From contig JAEXXS010000093.1 in NCBI GenBank assembly GCA_023451915.1, forward strand, positions 1 to 7,120: a stretch of DNA of 7,120 nt. Direction: 5' to 3'. The stretch is from Pseudomonadota bacterium. Lineage in GTDB: Bacteria; Pseudomonadota; Alphaproteobacteria; Rhizobiales; Rhizobiaceae. Position 1 is the stretch's first letter; each line of letters begins with the position of its first letter. The notes under the pieces are model-generated. The model worked only from the letters and a program-made list of their open reading frames with translations, made no database searches and had not been told where the DNA came from. Positions 1 through 6,496 of this stretch are shown here, in pieces. A program made the translations under genes and the position numbers.

Positions 1-1679
1 CTTTCGTGGCGCTCAGTGGCGAGAACATAAAGTCCGCCTGCGGCAAGCGCCTTTTCTTTCAGCTGGGCGATATCGGCCTTGATCTCGGCGATCTTGGCTT
101 CGCGTTCCGGACCTTCCGGAACGTCCGCCAGTTCCTGACGAACGCGCATTTCCAGATTGCCGCCGAGCTGAATGTCGGTGCCGCGACCCGCCATGTTGGT
201 GGCGATGGTGACAGTGCCCGGCACGCCGGCCTGTGCGATGATGTAAGCTTCCTGCTCGTGATAGCGGGCGTTCAGGACCTGGAAGTCCTTGATGCCTTCC
301 TTGCGCAGACGCTCGGCCAGAAGTTCCGACTTTTCGATCGAAGTCGTGCCGACGAGGATCGGCTGGCCCTTTTCGTGCGAGGCACGAATATCGCGAACGA
401 TGGCTTTGTATTTTTCTTCGACGGTGCGGTAAACCTCGTCGTCCTCGTCGATACGCTGCACGGGCAGGTTGGTCGGGATTTCGAGAACTTCGAGACCGTA
501 AATATTGCCGAACTCTTCCGCTTCGGTGGCAGCCGTACCGGTCATGCCGGAGAGCTTGTTATACATGCGGAAATAGTTCTGGAAGGTGATCGAGGCCAGC
601 GTCTGGTTTTCCGGCTGGATCGTCACGTGTTCCTTGGCTTCCAGCGCCTGGTGCAGGCCTTCCGAATAACGGCGGCCCGGCATCATGCGGCCGGTGAATT
701 CGTCGATAATGACGATTTCGTCGTTGCGGACGATATAGTCCTTGTCGCGCTGGAACAGCTTGTGGGCGCGCAGCGCATTGTTCAGATGGTGCACCACGGC
801 GACATTCTCGATGTCGTAGAGGCTTTCACCCTTTAAATGGCCTGCGGCTTCCAGAAGCTGCTCGACCTTTTCGGTGCCGACTTCGGTGAAGATGGCAGTC
901 TTCTGCTTCTCGTCGACTTCGTAATCTTCATCTGCCAGCGGCGGAATGAAAGTGTCGATGAGATTATAGAATTCCGAGCGATCCTCCAGCGGGCCGGAAA
1001 TGATCAGCGGCGTGCGCGCTTCGTCGATGAGGATCGAATCCACTTCGTCGACGATGGCGTAATTGTGCGGGCGCTGCACCATCTGGGCGCGCTCATACTT
1101 CATGTTATCACGCAGATAATCGAAGCCGAGTTCGTTATTGGTGCCGTAGGTGATGTCGCAGGCATAGGCCTCGCGACGCTCATCGTCGTCGAGGCCGTGC
1201 TTGATGACGCCGACGGTGAGGCCAAGGAAATTGTAAAGACGACCCATCGTCTCCGCATCGCGGGTGGCAAGGTAGTCGTTGACCGTCACGACATGAACAC
1301 CCTTGCCCTCAAGCGCATTCAGGTAAACGGGCAGCGTCGCCATCAGCGTCTTGCCTTCACCGGTGCGCATTTCGGCAATGCCGCGTTCATGCAGCACCAT
1401 GCCACCGATCAGCTGCACATCGAAGGGGCGCATGCCCAATATGCGCTTGGCGGCTTCACGCGCGGTCGCAAAAGCGTCGGGCAAAATGGCGTCGAGCGTC
1501 TTTCCTTCAGCCAGCGCGGCGCGGAATTCGGCGGTCTTGGCCTGAAGCTGCTCATTGGTGAGCGTTTCGTAATTCTTCTCAAGCGCGGTAATCTGTTGCG
1601 CACGCTGACGCAGGGTCTTTACCTGGCGGTCATTGGATGAACCGAATATCTTGCGGGCGAGGCCGCCAAAGCTGACCAT
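1..1679 (-). CDS. secA: Protein translocase subunit SecA, N-terminal part (cut by window edge)
   Basis: SecA is the cytoplasmic and membrane-peripheral ATPase that pushes unfolded preproteins through the SecYEG channel. The reverse strand reads without interruption from an ATG at 1679 ([18 protein letters not shown]) to the window edge, giving 559 residues. Alphaproteobacterial SecA is usually about 900 residues, so roughly 60% is present. Visible landmarks are the Walker A motif MRTGEGKT (about 104-111), the Walker B motif DEVD (211-214), the SGMTGTA segment at the end of the cross-linking domain (about 375-381), and the second nucleotide-binding fold with TTSIEKSE (about 443-450) and TNMAGRGTD (about 496-504). 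The visible part ends at LATERHE. The arginine-finger motif, helical scaffold and C-terminal zinc tail would lie outside. The start is supported by an AGGAAAGG ribosome site (minus strand, about 1687-1694). It is transcribed divergently from the exported isomerase gene. No frameshift was seen. Identification is near certain. Confidence 0.98.
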   Translation of the reverse strand, partial: MVSFGGLARKIFGSSNDRQVKTLRQRAQQITALEKNYETLTNEQLQAKTAEFRAALAEGKTLDAILPDAFATAREAAKRILGMRPFDVQLIGGMVLHERGIAEMRTGEGKTLMATLPVYLNALEGKGVHVVTVNDYLATRDAETMGRLYNFLGLTVGVIKHGLDDDERREAYACDITYGTNNELGFDYLRDNMKYERAQMVQRPHNYAIVDEVDSILIDEARTPLIISGPLEDRSEFYNLIDTFIPPLADEDYEVDEKQKTAIFTEVGTEKVEQLLEAAGHLKGESLYDIENVAVVHHLNNALRAHKLFQRDKDYIVRNDEIVIIDEFTGRMMPGRRYSEGLHQALEAKEHVTIQPENQTLASITFQNYFRMYNKLSGMTGTAATEAEEFGNIYGLEVLEIPTNLPVQRIDEDDEVYRTVEEKYKAIVRDIRASHEKGQPILVGTTSIEKSELLAERLRKEGIKDFQVLNARYHEQEAYIIAQAGVPGTVTIATNMAGRGTDIQLGGNLEMRVRQELADVPEGPEREAKIAEIKADIAQLKEKALAAGGLYVLATERHE

Positions 1680-2036
1680 CTCTGGTCCTTTCCTGTCCGT
1701 TCAGCCGGAAGCGCTTCCGGCAATGTCGAATGCTTTATTCACGCGTATTGAAACAAATGCAAGAAAAGTACGCCGCTAAAGCAGCCCTTCAAGGCGCAAT
1801 TTTGGCACATTTTCCCCCCGCCGCTCGCCGAGCGTCCAAACCCCGGCAGATTTGCAGGGTATCGCTGGAAACACTCTGGACGCAAAGCCGAAGGACAGAT
1901 AAGTGGGGCTTAGGGCGATGTCAACGTTGCTCAACAGGCTGGAAATCCCGCTCATTCGTGATAGGGTAGCGGTATCCGGGCCAATTTCCGCCGCATTCAT
2001 CGGGCCGGTAAGCGGTCTCGAAGGAGAGAATCTCAT
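1680..2036. promoter_or_regulatory. Divergent intergenic region between secA and the isomerase gene
   Basis: These 357 bases must carry the promoters of both flanking genes, because they are transcribed away from each other. On the secA side a weak promoter-like pair can be read on the minus strand: TTGCAT (1762-1757) and AATAAA (1739-1734), 17 bases apart. The match to consensus is poor and this is only a suggestion. The secA leader also holds an 18-bp palindrome, listed separately. Elsewhere there is a 7-bp inverted repeat, GCGTCCA at 1832-1838 and TGGACGC at 1877-1883, of doubtful meaning. An 79-codon open frame at 1730-1969 has no recognisable content and I do not regard it as a gene. No clear promoter for the isomerase gene was recognised. 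Confidence 0.6.
1704..1721. promoter_or_regulatory. 18-bp perfect palindrome in the secA leader
   Basis: GCCGGAAGCGCTTCCGGC is a perfect inverted repeat whose near edge lies 24 bases upstream of the secA start codon and about 10 bases upstream of its ribosome site. As RNA it can fold into a 7-bp stem with a GCGC tetraloop. As DNA it resembles a two-fold operator. The central AAGCGCTT resembles the core of LacI-family operators, which is a resemblance only. Being upstream of, not overlapping, the ribosome site, a hairpin here would not directly mask it. The palindrome is certain; its function is unproven. Confidence 0.45.
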
Positions 2037-3014
2037 ATGAAAGCCATTCTCAAAGCCCCTTATCGCAAGGCTCTCGCTGTTCTTGCGGCATCCGTTGCCC
2101 TCGCAAGCCTCTCTGGTGCGGTCTCGTTCGCGCAGGACGCTCCAAAGCCTGCCGATGCGGCGCAGACCGCAGCCGCTCCGGCTGAAAAAGAAGATCCAGC
2201 CAAGGTTCTGGCAACCGTCAACGGCAAAGACATCACTGTCGGCGACGTTGATCAGGCCGCTGGCGATCTCGATCCGCAGTTTGCCCGCCTTCCCGCTGAA
2301 CAGCGCCGTCTGGCAGCCCTGGCCGCACTGATCGACATCAAGGCGATGTCGGCGGAAGCGGAAAAGGAAAAGCTCGATCAGACCGACGAGTTCAAAGCCC
2401 GTCTGGCTTTCCTGCGTGAACGCGCGCTCCACAACGAATATTTCAAGGACGCCATCGTCGACAAGATCAGCGATGCCGATATTCGCGCCCGCTACGACAA
2501 GGAAATTGCCGCCATGCCGCCTCAGGTAGAGGTGCGCGCGCGTCACATTCTCGTGAAGACGAAGGAAGAAGCCGAGGCCATCATCAAGAAGCTCGCCGGT
2601 GGTGCGAAGTTCGAAGATCTGGCCAAGGAAAGCTCCACGGACGGTTCGGCTGCCAATGGCGGCGATCTCGGTTACTTCACCGAAGGCCAGATGGTCCCGG
2701 AATTCGAAAAGGCAGCCTTTGCGCTCAAGCCTGGCGAATATACCAAGGAGCCTGTGCAGACCCAGTTCGGCTTCCACGTCATTCAGCTTGAAGACCGCCG
2801 CACCAAGCAGCCGCCTGCATTCGATCAGGTCAAGGACCAGATCCGTTCGATCATTCTGCGTGAGCGTTATGTCGAAACGGTCAAGAAGCTCCGCGACGCG
2901 ATGAAGATCGACTACAAGGATCCGGCCGTCGAAAAGGCGATGAAGGACGCAGCCGCCGCGCAGGACGCCGGTGATGCGGGCGATGCGCCTGAAGGCGACC
3001 AGCCGCAGCAGTAA
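2037..3014 (+). CDS. Exported parvulin-type peptidyl-prolyl cis-trans isomerase (SurA/PrsA-like)
   Basis: The 325-residue protein should act in the periplasm, catalysing cis-trans isomerisation of prolyl bonds and probably acting as a chaperone for exported proteins. Residues 1-32 form a signal peptide: a basic start (MKAILKAPYRK), a hydrophobic core and an A-V-S-F-A cleavage site before Q33. There is no lipobox cysteine. A linker rich in Ala and Pro (about 33-55) precedes a SurA-N-like helical region (VLATVNGKDITVGDVD onward, about 57-160). The parvulin domain spans about 163-255, with ARHILVKT (168-175), GGDLGYF (208-214) and FGFHVIQLEDR (244-254). A basic helical segment and a low-complexity acidic and Gln-rich tail (about 305-325) end the protein. 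The start follows an AAGGAGAG ribosome site at 2021-2028. It is divergent from secA and followed by its own terminator. The fold assignment is firm; client proteins are unknown, and no symbol is given because SurA, PrsA and PpiD-like names are used loosely for this family. Confidence 0.94.
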   Translation: MKAILKAPYRKALAVLAASVALASLSGAVSFAQDAPKPADAAQTAAAPAEKEDPAKVLATVNGKDITVGDVDQAAGDLDPQFARLPAEQRRLAALAALIDIKAMSAEAEKEKLDQTDEFKARLAFLRERALHNEYFKDAIVDKISDADIRARYDKEIAAMPPQVEVRARHILVKTKEEAEAIIKKLAGGAKFEDLAKESSTDGSAANGGDLGYFTEGQMVPEFEKAAFALKPGEYTKEPVQTQFGFHVIQLEDRRTKQPPAFDQVKDQIRSIILRERYVETVKKLRDAMKIDYKDPAVEKAMKDAAAAQDAGDAGDAPEGDQPQQ

Positions 3015-3030
3015 ATCTGCAAGAATGTTA

Positions 3031-3058
3031 AAACGCCCCGGCCTTCCGGGGCGTTTTT
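3031..3058 (+). terminator. Rho-independent terminator after the isomerase gene
   Basis: A perfect 11-bp stem, AAACGCCCCGG (3031-3041) with CCGGGGCGTTT (3046-3056), encloses a CCTT loop. It is GC-rich in the middle and runs directly into a T tract (TTTTT, 3054-3058). It begins 16 bases after the isomerase stop codon. It separates that gene from argJ, which should therefore have its own promoter in 3059-3175; I could not identify that promoter with confidence. Confidence 0.93.
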
Positions 3059-3175
3059 CGTTATATCAGCTGTTTATGCTTGATTTTGTCCCGCAAACAT
3101 TTCCAATGCGCCAGAATCAAGACTATCGATGATCTATCGACCGAACATCCCGAACCGACCCCTTTTGAGGCAACC

Positions 3176-4417
3176 ATGTCTGCGTCCGTTTCTCCGCTCG
3201 CTCCAAAACATTATCCGTCCATGCCTGCCATCGACGGTGTGCGCATCGCTACTGCCGCTGCCGGTATCAAATATAAGGGGCGGACCGATGTGATGCTGAT
3301 GGTGTTCGACCGTCCGGCGGAAGCCGCAGGCGTTTTCACCCGTTCGCTCTGCCCGTCGGCACCGGTCGATTTCTGCCGCAAGAACCTTGTTCACGGCAAG
3401 GCGCGCGCCGTGGTGGTCAATTCGGGCAATGCCAATGCCTTTACCGGCGTGAAAGGCAAGGCCGCAACCGAGGCGACGGCGGAAGCCGCTGCAAAGGCCG
3501 TTGGCTGCAGCACGACCGATATATTCCTCGCTTCGACCGGCGTGATCGGCGAGCCGCTTGATGCGAGCAAGTTTTCCCATCTGCTCGGCGATATGAACAA
3601 GGACGCGGTCGAGGATTTCTGGACAGAGGCCGCCAAGGCCATCATGACCACGGACACCTATCCGAAGGTCGCCACCGAAACGGTGCTGCTAGGCAAGGTT
3701 CCCGTTACGATCAATGGCATCGCCAAGGGCGCGGGCATGATCGCGCCCGATATGGCGACCATGCTGTCCTTCATCGTGACGGATGCCCCGATCAAGGCCG
3801 ATGTGCTGCAAAGCCTGCTCTCCAAGGGCGCGAACAAGAGCTTCAACGCGGTCACCGTCGATAGCGATACCTCCACCTCCGACACGCTGATGCTCTTTGC
3901 AACCGGTGCTGCGGCTGGTCGCGGCGCGCCGAAGATCACGGATGTGTCAGACAAGCGTCTGAAGGAATTCAAGAAGGCGCTGAAGCGCGTTCTGAAATCG
4001 CTCGCCTTGCAGGTCGTGCGTGACGGAGAAGGCGCACGCAAAATGATCGAAGTCGAAGTGACGGGCGCCAAGTCTTCCGCATCCGCCAAAAAGATCGCGC
4101 TTTCCATCGCCAACTCGCCGCTGGTCAAGACGGCTGTGGCGGGTGAAGACGCTAATTGGGGCCGTGTTGTCATGGCCGTGGGCAAGGCCGGTGAACCGGC
4201 GGATCGCGACCGGCTTGCCATTTCGTTTGGCGATATTCGCGTTGCCTATCAGGGCGAGCGCGATCCTGCTTATTCAGAACAGGCAACCTCCGCCTATATG
4301 AAGGGCGAGGATATCCGCATCCATGTCGATCTGGGGATCGGTCGCGGCGAAGCCACCGTCTGGACCTGCGATCTCACCAAGGAATATGTGGCGATCAATG
4401 GCGACTACCGAAGCTAA
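3176..4417 (+). CDS. argJ: Arginine biosynthesis protein ArgJ (ornithine acetyltransferase / N-acetylglutamate synthase)
   Basis: ArgJ transfers the acetyl group of N-acetylornithine to glutamate, releasing ornithine and regenerating N-acetylglutamate; many members also use acetyl-CoA. It is a cytoplasmic enzyme of the cyclic arginine pathway. The 413-residue length is normal. Family landmarks are [10 protein letters not shown] (82-91), the oxyanion-hole STGVIGE (120-126), and [16 protein letters not shown] (184-199), where self-cleavage between Ala194 and Thr195 gives the two subunits and frees Thr195 as nucleophile. Also visible are [10 protein letters not shown] and, near the end, [19 protein letters not shown] and the C-terminal [12 protein letters not shown] chose the ATG at 3176 ([14 protein letters not shown]), which has GAGG at 3167-3170 just upstream. 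The frame is open to an ATG at 3080, but the extra 32 residues are not family-like. Whether it is mono- or bifunctional cannot be read from the sequence. Confidence 0.97.
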   Translation: MSASVSPLAPKHYPSMPAIDGVRIATAAAGIKYKGRTDVMLMVFDRPAEAAGVFTRSLCPSAPVDFCRKNLVHGKARAVVVNSGNANAFTGVKGKAATEATAEAAAKAVGCSTTDIFLASTGVIGEPLDASKFSHLLGDMNKDAVEDFWTEAAKAIMTTDTYPKVATETVLLGKVPVTINGIAKGAGMIAPDMATMLSFIVTDAPIKADVLQSLLSKGANKSFNAVTVDSDTSTSDTLMLFATGAAAGRGAPKITDVSDKRLKEFKKALKRVLKSLALQVVRDGEGARKMIEVEVTGAKSSASAKKIALSIANSPLVKTAVAGEDANWGRVVMAVGKAGEPADRDRLAISFGDIRVAYQGERDPAYSEQATSAYMKGEDIRIHVDLGIGRGEATVWTCDLTKEYVAINGDYRS

Positions 4418-4419
4418 GG

Positions 4420-4434
4420 CCCGAGATATTCGGG
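4420..4434 (+). terminator. Short hairpin just after argJ, possible weak terminator
   Basis: CCCGA (4420-4424) and TCGGG (4430-4434) pair around a GATAT loop, starting three bases after the argJ stop codon; two G·U pairs could extend the stem. There is no real T tract behind it, so termination here is doubtful. The larger inverted repeat that follows is an alternative stop signal. Confidence 0.25.
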
Positions 4435-4448
4435 TTCCAGCGGCCTGC

Positions 4449-4526
4449 AAATAGCGCTCTTTTGCGCTTCCGGTGCTCATGTACCTTAAAGTACACTCCG
4501 CTCCGGTTCTCAAAGAGCACTATTTT
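4449..4526. repeat. 78-bp imperfect inverted repeat downstream of argJ
   Basis: The left arm (4449-4484) starts AAATAGCGCTCTTT and ends GTAC. The right arm (4491-4526) starts GTAC and ends AAAGAGCACTATTTT. Read as its reverse complement, the right arm matches the left at the outer AAATAG(C/T)GCTCTTT block, the CCGG block and the inner GTAC, with mismatches between. The six bases CTTAAA form the loop. It abuts, across about 31 bases, the Bru-RS-like element at 4558-4661. It may be a separate intergenic repeat family, the outer part of a composite repeat, or a transcription stop for argJ. No coding content was seen in this stretch. Confidence 0.6.
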
Positions 4527-4557
4527 CGGCACGCTGTCCCTCCGAATCTCAACGAGC

Positions 4558-4661
4558 CTGGAGCGCATCCCGAAAAGTGCAAAGCGGTTTTCGGATAAGA
4601 TGTGCGTAAAAACAAAAAGTCAGAGCGGTTGCAAGGTTCAACCTTTTTGAAACCGCTCTAG
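4558..4661 (+). repeat. Bru-RS-like palindromic intergenic repeat, copy 1
   Basis: This 104-bp element has complementary ends: CTGGAGC (4558-4564) and GCTCTAG (4655-4661), pairing with one G·T wobble. Inside are two stems. The first is CCGAAAA (4570-4576) with TTTTCGG (4588-4594) around the 11-base loop GTGCAAAGCGG. The second is AGAGCGGTT (4622-4630) with AACCGCTCT (4651-4659), containing a nested AAGGT/ACCTT hairpin. A matching copy lies at 5873-5978 in the same orientation. Size, ends and intergenic location fit the Bru-RS repeats described in Brucella, which are about 103-105 bp long; that family name is from memory. It lies 40 bases upstream of the GNAT gene and could influence that gene's transcript start or the end of the argJ transcript. 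Confidence 0.8.
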
Positions 4662-4701
4662 GGCCCAGCCGACAGATATTGAAACGCTTGCAGGAATTCC
4701 A

Positions 4702-5463
4702 ATGACCAAACCGAGCCTTGCCATTGTCCGCCAGCTTGAAGCCGTAGGCTTCCGCGCCTGGCCTGCCACGTCGGTTCATTACGACGGAACATGGGCAATC
4801 CGCATGACGGCAGCGCATTCCTCCAAGCGTTTGAACTCCATCAATCCGCTCGATCCGGGCGACACGCGGGATATTCCAACCCGCGTGGAGCTGGCGGCGC
4901 AGCGTTTTCGGGCCTATGGCCGCGTGCCGTGTTTCCGGCTTTCGCCATTGGCACCTGTCGAGCTTGAGGATTATCTCGAGGGGCTCGGCTGGAAGCGTCA
5001 GGACGAAACCATCGTCATGACCTGCAATCTGGCCGAGACCGACCTGTCGGGTGAAATCGACCAGATTCCGCTGAAGGATATTGGTCGTTTCGTTGATGCG
5101 TCGCTCTCCATTCACGAGCGCCCGGAAGATATGCGCCCCGGCATGTCCGAAATTCTGGACGGTATTCGTCCGAACAAGGGCATGTTCGTGCTGGAGGAAG
5201 GCGGACGTGCAGTGTCCGACGTGCTGTGCGTACAGGACGGCGTTATGGCCGGATTGTTCGATGTCGGCACCTTGCCTGCCGCTCGCCGCAAGGGCTATGG
5301 CCACAGTGTCGTCGGCTCGGCGCTCAAATGGGCGGCAAAGCTTGGGGCCAAGACGGCATGGCTGCAGATCGAAGCGGACAATGTCGCCGGTCTCGCCCTT
5401 TATGAACGCTTCGGTTTTCAGGAAGCCTATCGTTACGCCTATCGGGAGAGCAACGAGAAATGA
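4702..5463 (+). CDS. GNAT-family N-acetyltransferase with degenerate N-terminal domain
   Basis: The 253-residue cytoplasmic protein is an acetyl-CoA-dependent N-acetyltransferase of unknown substrate. The catalytic GNAT domain is in the C-terminal half: FDVGTLPAARRKGYGHSVVGSAL (about 186-207) contains the acetyl-CoA pyrophosphate-binding loop R-R-K-G-Y-G (195-200), and QIEADNVAGLALYERFGF (222-239) is the usual closing motif. Residues 1-110 contain W31, the SSKRLNSINPL segment (40-50) and a VPCFRLSPLA strand (75-84), and look like the non-catalytic first GNAT-like half seen in tandem GNAT proteins; this is an inference from pattern. The start has AGGA at 4692-4695, six bases upstream. The last codons overlap the next gene by four bases, so the two are translationally coupled. 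It lies beside argJ, but there is no evidence that it makes N-acetylglutamate. Confidence 0.88.
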   Translation: MTKPSLAIVRQLEAVGFRAWPATSVHYDGTWAIRMTAAHSSKRLNSINPLDPGDTRDIPTRVELAAQRFRAYGRVPCFRLSPLAPVELEDYLEGLGWKRQDETIVMTCNLAETDLSGEIDQIPLKDIGRFVDASLSIHERPEDMRPGMSEILDGIRPNKGMFVLEEGGRAVSDVLCVQDGVMAGLFDVGTLPAARRKGYGHSVVGSALKWAAKLGAKTAWLQIEADNVAGLALYERFGFQEAYRYAYRESNEK

Positions 5464-5876
5464 GCGAAGTGAAAAGCCGTCGCATTCTTCTCGTTGCGGC
5501 CTGTGCGCTGGTGGATTCCGATGGCCGGGTGTTGCTGGCGCAGCGCCCGGAAGGCAAGCAGCTTGCGGGCCTGTGGGAGTTTCCCGGCGGCAAGGTCGAG
5601 CCGGGCGAAACGCCTGAAGAAACGCTGATCCGCGAATTGCAGGAAGAAATAGGCATCACCACGAAGGTCGCCTGCCTCGCGCCTTTGACCTTCGCAAGCC
5701 ACACCTATGATGATTTTCACCTGCTGATGCCGCTCTATGTCTGCCGCCGTTTTGAAGGCATTGCGCGGGGTCTGGAAGGGCAGGCGCTGAAATGGGTCCG
5801 CCCGAAGGATATGCGCGATTATCCGATGCCTCCCGCGGATGAACCGCTGATCCCCTTCCTCATCGATCTTCTCTAG
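5460..5876 (+). CDS. mutT: Nudix hydrolase, MutT-type 8-oxo-dGTP diphosphatase
   Basis: MutT hydrolyses oxidised guanine nucleotides (8-oxo-dGTP to the monophosphate), keeping them out of DNA and preventing A:T to C:G transversions. The 138-residue length is typical. The complete Nudix box GX5EX7REUXEEXGU is present at residues 44-66, with Glu50, Arg58, Glu59, Glu62 and Glu63 intact. The preceding GLWEFPGG (37-44) is characteristic of the MutT branch. The start codon overlaps the acetyltransferase stop as ATGA (5460-5463), with a GA-rich GGGAGAG ribosome site upstream (5444-5450). The stop codon TAG (5874-5876) lies inside the left end of the repeat at 5873-5978. Another Nudix substrate is possible, but the motif context favours 8-oxo-dGTP. 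Confidence 0.93.
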   Translation: MSEVKSRRILLVAACALVDSDGRVLLAQRPEGKQLAGLWEFPGGKVEPGETPEETLIRELQEEIGITTKVACLAPLTFASHTYDDFHLLMPLYVCRRFEGIARGLEGQALKWVRPKDMRDYPMPPADEPLIPFLIDLL

Positions 5877-5978
5877 AGCATTTCCAGCAAAAGTGCGTAG
5901 CGGTTTTGCGTAGGATAATGCGTAAAAATAAGTAGATAGAGCGGTTCCACGATTCCGTTTTAACCGGAACCGCTCTAG
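5873..5978 (+). repeat. Bru-RS-like palindromic intergenic repeat, copy 2
   Basis: This 106-bp element is bounded by perfectly complementary ends, CTAGAGC (5873-5879) and GCTCTAG (5972-5978). It has a first stem GCAAAA (5887-5892) with TTTTGC (5904-5909) around the 11-base loop GTGCGTAGCGG. A second, perfect 12-bp stem pairs TAGAGCGGTTCC (5937-5948) with GGAACCGCTCTA (5966-5977). The left end can compete with the second stem for the right end. It shares long blocks with copy 1 (AAAAGTGC, AGCGGTTTT, TGCGTAAAAA, AGAGCGGTT) in the same orientation. It contains the mutT stop codon. The second stem is followed by GTTTTCG, so it may also end the GNAT-mutT transcript. Confidence 0.85.
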
Positions 5979-6111
5979 TTTTCGAAAATCTGGATAGCTT
6001 ATCAACAGCTGTGAAAAAGCTGACAATTTCTTACGATTAAGGCTTTCGGTTAATCTCTGATTCACTCCGTTGCGGCATTCTCGAATGGGAGCTGCTCCGG
6101 AGTTGGGTATC

Positions 6112-6462
6112 ATGAGTTTCGACAACAATTATTTCAGTGCCGATCACAACGAATATGCGCCGACCACTTTGACAAAAGCGGGGCGTGGTTTTCTGCGTCT
6201 GGTGCTGTTGTTTGGTTCTGCCGCCGTGGCGATGGCGCTGATTATTGTCCCGATTCTGAACGATCAGGCGGCCAAGGTTGCGGCCCAGTCCGTTCTGCCC
6301 GCAGGCATTGATCGCACGATGACCGGTTCGATCAAGCGCGATCCCGCCGCGCAGCCGCATGCCGCCGGACAGACCTATACGGTGCGCAAGAGCGTGCTGC
6401 AGCCCAGTCCGAATTCTGTCTGCATCATCGATGTAGACGGCAGCCATAGCGGCGACTGCTAA
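6112..6462 (+). CDS. Small single-pass membrane protein of unknown function
   Basis: This 116-residue protein is not one I can name. Residues 27-49 (FLRLVLLFGSAAVAMALIIV and the next three residues) form one strong membrane segment. Positive residues K22, R25 and R29 sit on the N-terminal side, so I infer a cytoplasmic N-terminus and a periplasmic C-terminal domain of about 65 residues. That domain contains the segment TGSIKR (71-76) and two cysteines, C104 and the C-terminal C116, in the tail SVCIIDVDGSHSGDC; they could form a disulfide. I chose the ATG at 6112, which has GGAG at 6099-6102 nine bases upstream. An in-frame ATG at 6070 would add 14 residues but has a weaker upstream region. 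The region 5979-6111 ahead of it holds a TTTTCGAAAA palindrome (5979-5988) and presumably the promoter, which I could not place. It is convergent with the next gene. Coding status is supported by start signal, membrane segment and spacing, not by a known family. Confidence 0.72.
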   Translation: MSFDNNYFSADHNEYAPTTLTKAGRGFLRLVLLFGSAAVAMALIIVPILNDQAAKVAAQSVLPAGIDRTMTGSIKRDPAAQPHAAGQTYTVRKSVLQPSPNSVCIIDVDGSHSGDC

Positions 6463-6493
6463 CACGACCTTCGTGAATTTGCAGCTGTCGTGT
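6462..6493. terminator. Inverted repeat at the convergent gene junction, possible two-way terminator
   Basis: ACACGAC (6462-6468) is complementary to GTCGTGT (6487-6493), filling nearly all of the 34 bases between two converging stop codons. A tighter alternative is CACGA (6463-6467) with TCGTG (6471-6475) around a CCT loop, followed by AATTT. Both stems are short and T tracts are poor, so the terminator role is inferred mainly from position. Confidence 0.35.
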
Positions 6494-6496
6494 GAG

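Noticed and set aside
6..1640. Two long adjoining open frames on the plus strand (6-836 and 837-1640).
   Set aside because: They lie antisense to an unmistakable secA reading frame with intact Walker motifs. Their translations are low-information Phe/Val/Asp-rich text typical of the mirror of a GC-rich gene.
1730..1969. A 79-codon plus-strand open frame in the secA leader region, considered as a SecM-like regulator or small protein.
   Set aside because: It points away from secA, has no visible ribosome site, no signal peptide and no arrest-like end, and its composition looks random.
1776..2777. A 333-codon open frame on the minus strand across the intergenic region and the isomerase gene.
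   Set aside because: It is antisense to a clear parvulin gene, shows no recognisable domain, and would run through the promoter region of both real genes.
3080..3175. An N-terminal extension of ArgJ by 32 residues from the ATG at 3080.
   Set aside because: The extra residues do not resemble ArgJ, and the ATG at 3176 has a suitable GAGG site and begins the family-like sequence.
4462..4650. A 62-codon open frame on the plus strand between argJ and the GNAT gene.
   Set aside because: It lies wholly within the inverted repeat and Bru-RS-like element, and its translation reflects repeat sequence and not a protein.
6037..6053. TTAA-N9-TTAA upstream of the small membrane gene, considered as a CtrA binding site.
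   Set aside because: The spacing is nine bases, whereas the known CtrA site needs seven, and the flanking bases do not match.
2028..6063. GANTC sites (CcrM methylation) in gene leaders, at 2028-2032, 3114-3118 and 6059-6063, considered as cell-cycle control signals.
   Set aside because: The number found in the non-coding DNA is about what chance predicts for a site of this degeneracy, so no special control can be claimed.
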